From contig JANQOB010000001.1 of NCBI GenBank assembly GCA_028279275.1, positions 36,227 through 100,226 on the forward strand: a stretch of 64,000 nt of DNA, given 5' to 3'. Under the pieces are notes generated by a model that made no database searches, was not told the origin of the DNA, and worked only from the letters and a program-made list of their open reading frames with translations. The number at the start of each line of letters is the position of its first letter. Positions within the stretch are counted from its first letter, which is position 1. Made by a program: the position numbers and the translations under genes. This stretch comes from Gammaproteobacteria bacterium (lineage in GTDB: Bacteria; Pseudomonadota; Gammaproteobacteria; UBA4575). Of the stretch, positions 28,125-35,429 are shown piece after piece.

Positions 28125-28257
28125 CTTGTTACTCCTCGCAATGTAAATTTAGCAACTATTCAAGTTTAGAAATTGAAATTTATTTTTAATCAGAAATTTT
28201 GGTAAAGCATACCATAGATCAATGTGTATCCATTTGCACAAGCAAAAAACAAACGTA

Positions 28258-28800
28258 TCAATTTTTTAGAGCCACTTCTTCTGATTTAGGCTCTTTAGGC
28301 ACTTCGTGTGCCACACCTTTGTGACAATCGATACAGGTTTTGTCGCTGTCACCTTCAGCAATTCTCTTGTGTTTCTTTCGTGCAGAGCGGTCTTGTTCTT
28401 TCAGGTCCATTGCCGCTATTAAATGACATGATTTACATTCGCGTGAATCAGTCGCTTTCATACGATCCCAAACGGAATTAGCCATTTCCCATCGATATGC
28501 TTCAAATTTTTCTTCAGTATCAATAGCGCCTGTAATTTCTCCCCACACATCTTTGGCCGCACGAAGTTTGGCAACTAGTTTGGGTCCCGTTTCAGTGGGA
28601 ACATGGCAGTCAGAACACTCAGCACGAACACCAGAAATATTTTTGTAGTGCACGCTTTCCATCCATTCCTCCTGCACCCATTGCATAGAATGGCAAGAAG
28701 TACAAAACTCCGTGCTATTAGTGGCTTTTAATGTCACCGATGAGCCATGGCTTAACGCAACGCCTATTAATAAAAGTAAAACAATAAAAATTAGCTTCAT
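28258..28800 (-). CDS. NapC/NirT-family tetrahaem cytochrome c
   Basis: 180 residues: an N-terminal hydrophobic anchor (LIFIVLLLLIGVALS) and four CXXCH sites (CTSCHS, CSDCHV, CKSCHL, CIDCHK) with spacing as in NapC/NirT/NrfH quinol dehydrogenases. These pass electrons between the quinone pool and periplasmic partners. It sits 133 bp upstream of fccA on the same strand, so it may connect sulfide oxidation to the quinone pool; that link is inference. The C terminus is short and acidic (EPKSEEVALKN). Confidence 0.88.
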   Translation of the reverse strand: MKLIFIVLLLLIGVALSHGSSVTLKATNSTEFCTSCHSMQWVQEEWMESVHYKNISGVRAECSDCHVPTETGPKLVAKLRAAKDVWGEITGAIDTEEKFEAYRWEMANSVWDRMKATDSRECKSCHLIAAMDLKEQDRSARKKHKRIAEGDSDKTCIDCHKGVAHEVPKEPKSEEVALKN

Positions 28801-29109
28801 GAGCTTAGTTCAATGAATAGAAAGAATTTGAAAGGTTAATAAAGGTAAGGGGAATACGCCATTTTTTTTTACAATGAGCATTGTGCCACTGCGTTTACAG
28901 CGAACCAAGTCTCTAGAAGTTATATTCATATTGCATTTATCTAATAAATAGATTTAAAAAAATGCAGTAACACACAGAAAATATTGAAGATTAATTAAAA
29001 AAGGGCATGTATAAATAAAATGAATTAGTACTTAATTATATACTAATATATCGTCTAAAGTATAATTATAGTCCTGTACAAATACCTGCTGCATAAAACG
29101 TACAAACAT
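28801..29109. promoter_or_regulatory. Divergent intergenic region between the tetrahaem cytochrome and the DUF302 fusion
   Basis: 309 bp of very AT-rich sequence that must hold the promoters for both directions. A perfect TATAAT at 29061-29066 lies 44 bp upstream of the plus-strand gene, but I find no good -35 at 16-18 bp. No RNA gene or clear dyad seen. Confidence 0.35.
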
Positions 29110-30438
29110 ATGAAAACAATTCTTCTATTTATCGTTGGTTTAGTAGTTTGGTTGTTGTTAACCAACTACCAAGTTGTTTATTCAAAACTTATATCATTCA
29201 CAAATCAAGAATCAGAAAATGTTGAAAAAATTAATATCGTAGAAGATGTTAATGATGAAGAAATTGCTCAAGACACTAATAACATAACAACTGAAAATGA
29301 AATTGCAGAAGCTGACCTGGAAGTAACTGATGAAGAAGACTCTGCAAGCCTAGAAGAAGAACAGCTAGCCGAGACGGATGAAACATTCGTTGAAGCAAAT
29401 ATAGAAGAAAATGTAAGTGAGACATCGGAAGCCACTTCAGAACCTGAACTAATTGAAGTCGCTGCGGCTGATAACGCTGTTGAAAATGCAGAAGCTGAGT
29501 TGGAAGAAGAGTTTGAAAGTGAAGCAGAAGCTGCAATTGATCAAGCCGTTCAATCACAAGTCGCTTCTAATTTCCCCATGTATAACCCCGCAATGATGTC
29601 TGCTTGGACGCCATACATGAACAATAATGTTTATAACTCTTGGGCGAATCCATTTACTAATATGATGATGGCGATGATGGGTTCGATGATGAATCCGGCT
29701 ACCTATATGAATCCCATGACGATGATGAATCCTTCAGTCAGCATCATGACGCAGCCACAACATCTTAGCGCAATGATGCAGACTATGGACCCTAACATGA
29801 TGTTTGGAATGTTTGGGCAACCTAGTCAAAGCTATAAAGATGGTGAAACACCTGATCAACTTCCAGTCATAACCATCCCCGGATTCCCCACTCAAACTTA
29901 CGAAAATTGGCCTAAAAATACTGTTTCACCTGAAATTTCGCGTGAAGCTAAACACAATACATTCAAAACGGCTATGGCATTGAGCCCACTGTCAATGCGT
30001 AACATGGTTAGCATGATGGCTGACAAAATCCCAGTAGAGGAGGGTGTCTCTTGGGATGATGCAGTAGAAGCCATGAAGTTGCGTGCTAACGAAGTAAATT
30101 TCAAATTCGTTGGCTCGAGTCCATTATGGAAACAAATCGAAGCCGAAACAGAACAACCTTCTGCAAAAGTAGAAATGTTTCGATTCTGTGATGCGAGAAT
30201 GGCAAGAAAAATTTTAGATGAAGTACCAGAATTTATTATTTTCTTACCATGCAAAATTGCATTACTAGAAGATGCAGAAGGAAAACTTTGGGTGATGACT
30301 TTAGATTGGGATGTTAGTTGGTTGGACTATGCGCAAAACCCGAATAGCCATTTATCTAAAGATATTCGAGAACATGCAAAACTGATTAGGGATAATATTC
30401 AATACATCATGGAAGGTGCGGCAACAGGGGATTTTTAA
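29110..30438 (+). CDS. Membrane-anchored acidic / Met-rich / DUF302 fusion protein
   Basis: 442 residues in four parts: an N-terminal membrane segment (ILLFIVGLVVWLLLTNY); a Glu/Asp/Ala-rich low-complexity linker to about residue 150; a Met-rich part, about 155-250, with MMSAW, TNMMMAMMGSMMNPATYMNP and MMNP units; and a C-terminal DUF302 domain, about 310-415, recognised by MADKIPVEEGVSWDDAV, VEMFRFCDARMARKIL and FIIFLPCKIALLED. DUF302 proteins recur in the genomes of sulfur oxidisers, but their function is unsettled. The Cys in RFCD and in LPCK are conserved in the family. It is first in a run of Met-rich genes. The fusion itself is new to me. Confidence 0.78.
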   Translation: MKTILLFIVGLVVWLLLTNYQVVYSKLISFTNQESENVEKINIVEDVNDEEIAQDTNNITTENEIAEADLEVTDEEDSASLEEEQLAETDETFVEANIEENVSETSEATSEPELIEVAAADNAVENAEAELEEEFESEAEAAIDQAVQSQVASNFPMYNPAMMSAWTPYMNNNVYNSWANPFTNMMMAMMGSMMNPATYMNPMTMMNPSVSIMTQPQHLSAMMQTMDPNMMFGMFGQPSQSYKDGETPDQLPVITIPGFPTQTYENWPKNTVSPEISREAKHNTFKTAMALSPLSMRNMVSMMADKIPVEEGVSWDDAVEAMKLRANEVNFKFVGSSPLWKQIEAETEQPSAKVEMFRFCDARMARKILDEVPEFIIFLPCKIALLEDAEGKLWVMTLDWDVSWLDYAQNPNSHLSKDIREHAKLIRDNIQYIMEGAATGDF

Positions 30439-30486
30439 TTCTTTTTAATTAAGTTTTAATTTTAATTGTAAAAGCGGAGATGAGTA

Positions 30487-31263
30487 ATGATAACTAAAAG
30501 TAAAATCCTTCAATCAATCGCAGTAGTAATATGTCTATTTATTGCTGGGGCTGCAGCGATCCATGCTGATGAACATGCAGGAAAAAATGCTGAAAATAAA
30601 GCAAACCCCACTGCTTCTTATTTTAATTGGGGAGGTCAAATGACTCCTACGATGCAGAACACAATGAAGCCTGAAGTCCAAAAGAAAATGATGGGTTGGA
30701 TGGCTCGCCCTCAAGATATGATGACCATAGAAGGTTGTGCAGCGTGTCATGAAGGCGAGAATTTGGCCAGAATTTCACGAGACTGGGGCCCAATGTTGGC
30801 ATCTATGAAGCCCATGGTAGATATGATGAATCCTATGACGGGCATGGTAGAACCCATGATGAATCCAATGATTAGCATGATGCATCCTATGGCAGACATG
30901 ATGGGCCCAATGATGGGAATGATGGGACCCATGATGGCGCCTATGACTGGAATGATGGGCCCAACAATGTCAATGATGAACCCTATGATTGCACCTATGG
31001 CTGGTATGATGACTCCTATGATGGCAGGAATGGCTAATCCGGCTCTGATGATGAATCCTGGTTGGTACATGAGCATGATGGGCCCAATGATGGGAATGAT
31101 GGGGCCAATGATGAACCCAATGGGAATGATGGGTGGCTACGGAGGATATGGAAGCTATGGCGGCAACCCAATGGGACAAATGATGGATCCTAAGCAGTAC
31201 GAAAATTGGTTCAATCAGTGGACAGAATCAATGAAAAACATGACGCCACAACCCAAACAGTAA
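30487..31263 (+). CDS. Exported Met-rich repeat protein with one haem-binding CXXCH site
   Basis: 258 residues, roughly one quarter Met. After a signal peptide (IAVVICLFIAGAAAIHA) comes MMTIEGCAACHEGENLARI with a single CXXCH (CAACH) near residue 86, then about 110 residues of short repeats built from MM, GP, NP and AP (for example MMGPMMGMMGPMMAPM), a Gly/Tyr stretch (GGYGGYGSYGG) and the tail NPMGQMMDPKQYENWFNQW. The Met side chains could bind copper, buffer oxidants or coat sulfur; none is proven. RBS GCGGAGATGAG precedes the ATG. Shares its tail with the gene at 31377. Confidence 0.75.
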   Translation: MITKSKILQSIAVVICLFIAGAAAIHADEHAGKNAENKANPTASYFNWGGQMTPTMQNTMKPEVQKKMMGWMARPQDMMTIEGCAACHEGENLARISRDWGPMLASMKPMVDMMNPMTGMVEPMMNPMISMMHPMADMMGPMMGMMGPMMAPMTGMMGPTMSMMNPMIAPMAGMMTPMMAGMANPALMMNPGWYMSMMGPMMGMMGPMMNPMGMMGGYGGYGSYGGNPMGQMMDPKQYENWFNQWTESMKNMTPQPKQ

Positions 31264-31283
31264 AGTCATTTTTTTAAGATAAA

Positions 31284-31313
31284 AAGTCGTGTGTAAATTG
31301 CTATGCACGACTT
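31284..31313 (+). terminator. Possible intrinsic terminator between Met-rich genes
   Basis: An 8-bp stem AAGTCGTG / CACGACTT with a 14-nt loop, followed by a T-rich tail (ATTTATCT). It lies 20 bp after the stop of the haem-containing Met-rich gene. The loop is long and the T-run interrupted, so it may only attenuate. Confidence 0.45.
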
Positions 31314-31376
31314 ATTTATCTCATCACACTCTATTTCCATCAGGACGAACAAAACTCATTTAAAAAGGCAATAACT

Positions 31377-31880
31377 ATGCAATCTTTCTCTAAAACCATC
31401 CGCTTCTTAATCATGACGTGTTGCCTCTTTACTATTAGTGCGACTATCAGCCTTGCTGAAAAGAACAACCAAAGTACGGCTCCAGATATGAGTGCAATGA
31501 TGGGGATGATGAATCCTGCAATGTATATGAACATGATGAATCCCATGATGGGGATGATGAATCCTGGGATGTACTCGAACATGATGAACCCTATGATGGG
31601 GATGAACATGATGTACCCCATGATGGGAATGGGTGCTCCGATGATGGGATCAATGATGAACCCAATGATGGGCATGAATATGATGTATCCAATGATGGGC
31701 ATGATGGGCCCGATGATGTCACCTATGAGTGGAATGGGCATGCCTGGTATGTCTGGCGGCGCACAAAGTGGTAACCCAATGGGACAAATGATGGACCCTA
31801 AACAATATGAGCAGTGGTTTAATCAATGGACAGAAATGATGAAAAACTTTACACCACAAACAAATACAACAACTAAATAG
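31377..31880 (+). CDS. Exported Met-rich repeat protein
   Basis: 167 residues, about 30 percent Met. Signal peptide (FLIMTCCLFTISATISLA), then repeats of the type MMNPAMYMNMMNPMMGMM and MMNPGMYSNMMNPMMG, a GAQSGNPMGQMMDPKQYE junction and the same WFNQWTE tail as its upstream neighbour, ending in a Thr/Asn/Lys cap. There is no haem motif and the mature part has no Cys. The paralogous tail shows that the two genes arose by duplication with loss or gain of the haem region. Confidence 0.75.
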   Translation: MQSFSKTIRFLIMTCCLFTISATISLAEKNNQSTAPDMSAMMGMMNPAMYMNMMNPMMGMMNPGMYSNMMNPMMGMNMMYPMMGMGAPMMGSMMNPMMGMNMMYPMMGMMGPMMSPMSGMGMPGMSGGAQSGNPMGQMMDPKQYEQWFNQWTEMMKNFTPQTNTTTK

Positions 31881-31910
31881 TATTCATTTTATTTTTTTAG
31901 AAAAATCTAA

Positions 31911-32393
31911 ATGAATAAGTTATTTCAACAAGCGCTTTTCGTTATTCCAATTGCTGTATTAATTGCGACGCCCTTTGTTATGGATCATCAAAATAAAGAA
32001 GTTGAATCAAACGTTTCTAGTTCAGGCATGTTTGCTTTAAATTCTCACTCGAATCATGAAAATGATGTTGATTTTGATCTGCCGCATGTCGTTGATAATG
32101 AACAATTTGCAATGTCTGAACCTTTTTCAGAACACTCTTTTTTCATACACCCATGCAATATGGGCAATCCTATGGACCCTGCAGCATGGATGAATCTGAT
32201 GATTAGTATGATGAACTACATGCAAATTACACAGATGATGCAGCAAATGACCAGAATACCTGCTGGTATGAGTAATCCTTCAGCCCCATGGATGAATCCA
32301 TACATGAAGGTGCCAAATCAGTCACATTCAGCCAATCAGCCACTTAGCCCAGAAGAGTATGAAAAGTGGTACAACGAGCAGCTTAAAAAGTGA
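31911..32393 (+). CDS. Exported Met-containing protein related to the Met-rich family
   Basis: 160 residues, less Met-dense. N-terminal signal or anchor (FVIPIAVLIATPFVM), a His/Asn/Asp-rich stretch (NSHSNHENDVDFDLPHVVD), then FAMSEPFSEHSFFIHPCNMGNPMDPAAWMN and MMQQMTRIPAGMSNPSAPWMNP. It ends SPEEYEKWYNEQLKK, a looser version of the DPKQYE.WFNQW tail in the two genes upstream. One Cys (HPCNMG). The His-rich part together with the Met part would suit metal binding. MSEPFS recurs in the small protein at 44085. Confidence 0.7.
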   Translation: MNKLFQQALFVIPIAVLIATPFVMDHQNKEVESNVSSSGMFALNSHSNHENDVDFDLPHVVDNEQFAMSEPFSEHSFFIHPCNMGNPMDPAAWMNLMISMMNYMQITQMMQQMTRIPAGMSNPSAPWMNPYMKVPNQSHSANQPLSPEEYEKWYNEQLKK

Positions 32394-32520
32394 TTCTTGA
32401 TGATTATTAGAAGTGCTTAACTTGGCTGAAAATAAAGCTTATGAGGCAAAAAATGAAATCAAGCGCTTATATTATAAACACTTGTGAAGCTTCACAATTT
32501 GTACCATACATAACTACAGT

Positions 32521-32552
32521 GATGTATACATCCACTTATGCATTGGTATAAT
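32521..32552 (+). promoter_or_regulatory. Promoter with operator-like palindrome upstream of the YeeE/YedE gene
   Basis: An extended -10, TGGTATAAT, ends at 32552, 39 bp before the ATG at 32592. A perfect 12-bp palindrome GATGTATACATC at 32521-32532 covers the -35 position, where no TTGACA is found. This arrangement suggests activator or repressor control at the -35 site. Confidence 0.45.
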
Positions 32553-32591
32553 TCGCGGCCTTTAATATTATTACCACAGCGATAGATAACC

Positions 32592-33737
32592 ATGGAAGAA
32601 TTATCTAACTTACATCTTGTTGCACTACTAGGTTTCGCCATCGCCCTAGTATTTGGCTTTGTTGGAAACAAAACTCATTTTTGTTCAATGGGTGCTATTA
32701 GTGATGTGGTTAATATGGGCGCCAAAGGCAGACTGGGTGCATGGTTTCTTGCCATTGGCCTTGCCATTCTTGGTGCACAATTTCTCTTTCTTCAAGGTTA
32801 TGTAGACTTAAACGCTTCAGTTTATTTATCACCTAATCTTTATATACTTAGTTATATATTGGGTGGCATACTGTTTGGTATTGGCATGACACTCGCAGCC
32901 GGATGTGGGCAACGTAATTTAGTCAGAGTAGGGGGCGGCAACTTAAAAGCACTTGTGGTTTTAATTATTTTAGGAATTACAGCGTACATGACCATGCGTG
33001 GCATACTCGCCATGGTGCGCTTAAACTGGGTGTACGCCGTCAATGCAGACTTAACAACACAAGGCATTCAAGACCAGAGTTTATTTAGTTATCTGGGCTC
33101 ACTTTTCAATTTAGAAGATGAGAGTCTGCTTAGAAAAATTGGTGGTTTTGTAATTGCATTTGGTTTTATTGCCTATGCATTTAAGCAAAAGGAATTCAGA
33201 ACCAGCTTTGATAATGTATTAGCTGGTGTGGTCATAGGTGCATGTATTACCGCGGCTTGGTTTGTAACGGGTTATATCGGGCAAGATGACTTTGATCCAA
33301 TCACTCCTCAAGGTATGGCCTTTATAGGCCCAACGGGAAACACCATTAGTTACCTAATGACTTTTACTGGTGCACAAATTAACTTTGGAATAGCCGTAGC
33401 ACTTGGCATGATTGCTGGTTCATTCATTTACGCAATTCTCTCCGGAAATTTCAGAATAGAAACCTTCAGCAACAAAACGGAAATGGTCAATCACATGATT
33501 GGAGGAGTGTTGATGGGCTTTGGTGGTGTATTGTCATTTGGATGCACCATTGGGCAGGGCGTTACTGGAATGTCTACCTTAGCGATTGGCTCAATGATGA
33601 CCTTAGCTTCTATTATTTTTGGAAGCGCACTTACCATGAAAATTCAGTATCACATGCTAGATGAAAAAGGATTCTTTTCAGCACTTGGTACCGGCTTATC
33701 TGAACTGCTTATACCGTGGAAAAAACAAGAAGCTTAA
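32592..33737 (+). CDS. YeeE/YedE-family sulfur-compound transporter
   Basis: 381-residue polytopic inner-membrane protein with two Sulf_transp repeats. Characteristic cysteine-containing motifs are THFCSMG near residue 31, AAGCGQRN in the first repeat and FGCTIGQGVTGM in the second; characterised relatives (TsuA, thiosulfate uptake) pass the sulfur species along such cysteines. It lies in the sulfur locus between the Met-rich genes and a cytochrome c, with soxYZ beyond, so thiosulfate or another sulfane is the likely cargo. Confidence 0.88.
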   Translation: MEELSNLHLVALLGFAIALVFGFVGNKTHFCSMGAISDVVNMGAKGRLGAWFLAIGLAILGAQFLFLQGYVDLNASVYLSPNLYILSYILGGILFGIGMTLAAGCGQRNLVRVGGGNLKALVVLIILGITAYMTMRGILAMVRLNWVYAVNADLTTQGIQDQSLFSYLGSLFNLEDESLLRKIGGFVIAFGFIAYAFKQKEFRTSFDNVLAGVVIGACITAAWFVTGYIGQDDFDPITPQGMAFIGPTGNTISYLMTFTGAQINFGIAVALGMIAGSFIYAILSGNFRIETFSNKTEMVNHMIGGVLMGFGGVLSFGCTIGQGVTGMSTLAIGSMMTLASIIFGSALTMKIQYHMLDEKGFFSALGTGLSELLIPWKKQEA

Positions 33738-33769
33738 TAAATTGCTATCCTTAACAAAGTATTAATCTA

Positions 33770-34180
33770 GTGCACACCTTCTATCGTATCTTCATCATTC
33801 TCTGTTTAATAACAGTCTCTCCAATAGTATTTTCTACTCAAGATGATGCAGTTGTTACAGGCGCAAAAACATTTAAAGCGAAGTGCGCTTCATGTCATGG
33901 AGATGATGCTAAAGGAATAAATTCTAGTGAAGCAGAAATAAACGCTCCCGATTTGACACTGATTTCTAAAAGAAATAACGGTGAATTTCCCGTATCCAGG
34001 ATCTATGCCATTATCGATGGTAGAGAAGAATTACAAGAGCACGGCACTCGCGCGATGCCGACCTGGGGCGATCTGTTTTTAACAGATACTATTTGGGAAG
34101 GTTGCAGTCAGGTTGATGAACAAATTGTTCGTGGAAGAATGTTAGAACTTATTTTATATCTTGATTCTATTCAGCAGTAA
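33770..34180 (+). CDS. Monohaem cytochrome c
   Basis: 136-residue exported class I cytochrome c starting at a GTG. Signal peptide (IFIILCLITVSPIVFS), one haem site CASCHGDDAKG near residue 41 and a probable Met ligand in RAMPTWGD. An extra Cys occurs in EGCSQ. It follows the transporter by 32 bp. It could accept electrons from FccAB or from a Sox reaction. It is not SoxX by any motif I can identify. Confidence 0.82.
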   Translation: MHTFYRIFIILCLITVSPIVFSTQDDAVVTGAKTFKAKCASCHGDDAKGINSSEAEINAPDLTLISKRNNGEFPVSRIYAIIDGREELQEHGTRAMPTWGDLFLTDTIWEGCSQVDEQIVRGRMLELILYLDSIQQ

Positions 34181-34228
34181 TTGAAACTATATCAATCACT
34201 GCTGAATATCGTTTATTTCCAATAGATT

Positions 34229-34546
34229 TTACTTAATTACCGCTTCACCGGAACCGGTTTCACCAAGATTATCTGTCCAGCTAATTTTTACCGTATCACC
34301 TGCGTTTCCACCTTCAAACTCAAATGACCAGTATGGGTTTTTAGAAACACCCGTCCCCCATTCAGCAGAAATAATCATTTCGCCGTTGAGTTCTGCTTTT
34401 ACTTCTTTAATAAAGTGAGCAGGAATGAGTTCGCCTGTTTCTTTGTCTTTTCTACTACCGGACTCCATTTCGTGATACATGATAGCTTTCACTGTTGTCA
34501 CGCCATCTTTTAACTTCGCCCGTATTTTCATTTCTTTTTCAGCCAT
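34229..34546 (-). CDS. soxZ: Sulfur-oxidation carrier subunit SoxZ
   Basis: 105 residues, normal for SoxZ, which forms the beta-sandwich partner of SoxY. Motifs: MKIRAKLKDGVTTVKAIMYHEMESG, HFIKEV and the C-terminal KISWTDNLGETGSGEA. No signal peptide, because it is exported with SoxY. Eighteen bp downstream of soxY. Confidence 0.95.
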   Translation of the reverse strand: MAEKEMKIRAKLKDGVTTVKAIMYHEMESGSRKDKETGELIPAHFIKEVKAELNGEMIISAEWGTGVSKNPYWSFEFEGGNAGDTVKISWTDNLGETGSGEAVIK

Positions 34547-34564
34547 AATTCTTTCCCTTTATCT

Positions 34565-35014
34565 TTAAACGCAACCGCCGGCTGTTACTTTGACAGCACT
34601 TTTACTGGAATAAAGTTTTCCATCCGATTTAACAATTGCCACCACGTTGGATGACTCACGCAATTTTATGCGTGTAGATACGAACGGTTTTGATTTTCCG
34701 TGAAAATAAAACCTTGAAATCCAAGGGCGAGGGTTCTTATCACCCATAATGCTAATCCATTCAACATTTTCCAAATCGGAGGAAACCTTCACAGGTACCG
34801 TTGCGCCGTTTTCTGCAATTTCAGGGGCATCAATCATTACGTGACCTTCTAATAGTTCTTGATCACCGATTAAACCCTTTAATGCAGGTTCATATTCAGT
34901 TTCATCAAAGGCTGCAGTAGGCCACTCTGCTGATAGAATGGAAGGGATGCCAACTGCTGATAGCAGCCCCACATAAAAGCTTTTCTCTAAAAAATTTCTT
35001 CTGGATATCTTCAT
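34565..35014 (-). CDS. soxY: Sulfur-oxidation carrier subunit SoxY
   Basis: 149 residues with a twin-arginine signal (SRRNFLEKSFYVG). Carries sulfur intermediates on the Cys of a flexible C-terminal arm. Here the protein ends TAGGCV, so the carrier Cys is the second-last residue and the usual final Gly-Gly of GGCGG is replaced by Val. Body motifs such as IMGDKNPRPWISRFYFHG fit SoxY. No soxA, B, C, D or X is next to it, so this is a separate soxYZ pair. Confidence 0.93.
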   Translation of the reverse strand: MKISRRNFLEKSFYVGLLSAVGIPSILSAEWPTAAFDETEYEPALKGLIGDQELLEGHVMIDAPEIAENGATVPVKVSSDLENVEWISIMGDKNPRPWISRFYFHGKSKPFVSTRIKLRESSNVVAIVKSDGKLYSSKSAVKVTAGGCV

Positions 35015-35429
35015 GAATCCCTCATTAGTTATTAGATTAATTAGTTATGCTAACTAGTTAATATTTATACAAATAAGATTGAAATAGTGTATGTAATAAG
35101 ACGCTATTTTACCATGTAAGTTCCTCATCTTGCTCATATTTTTTTGATGTCTATCAATACATTAGCTTGTTTTATGCAATTTTTTACAACAGACTGTGGC
35201 AACAGTTCAAAGCCTTGCTATCTGATTCACATAGGGAGTGGTTAGTATAGAAACTGGACTGCAAGATTACTCGTGGTTGGAGCTAGTCGTAAGAACAAAA
35301 ATTATATTTGGAAGCAATAATCTGAATTCTATATTCAGTTCCTTACCACTACACATTCAAATTAAAGAATTTTCTTTAAAATAATAAAGATGACTTAGCA
35401 TTAAAGAATTAATATTGGGGAGAGGTTGG
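35015..35429. other. Intergenic region upstream of soxY and the coiled-coil gene
   Basis: 415 bp, AT-rich, without a credible ORF. It must carry the soxYZ promoter (minus) and that of the following plus-strand gene. A perfect 10-bp palindrome TAACTAGTTA lies at 35051-35060. A ~33-bp segment at 35329-35361 is an imperfect copy of one at 36273-36309. GGGGAGAGG at 35417-35425 is the Shine-Dalgarno for the GTG at 35430. Confidence 0.45.
35329..35361 (+). repeat. Imperfect direct repeat, left copy
   Basis: Resembles 36273-36309: both run TATAT..CAG..C(T)T..CACTAC, then an identical ACACATTCAAA. The two copies bracket the gene at 35430-36236. Confidence 0.4.

Noticed and set aside
30747..31741. 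Long minus-strand frames rich in Ile and Pro opposite the Met-rich genes
   Set aside because: They are the mirror of repeated ATG and CCN codons; the plus-strand frames have signal peptides, ribosome sites and shared tails.
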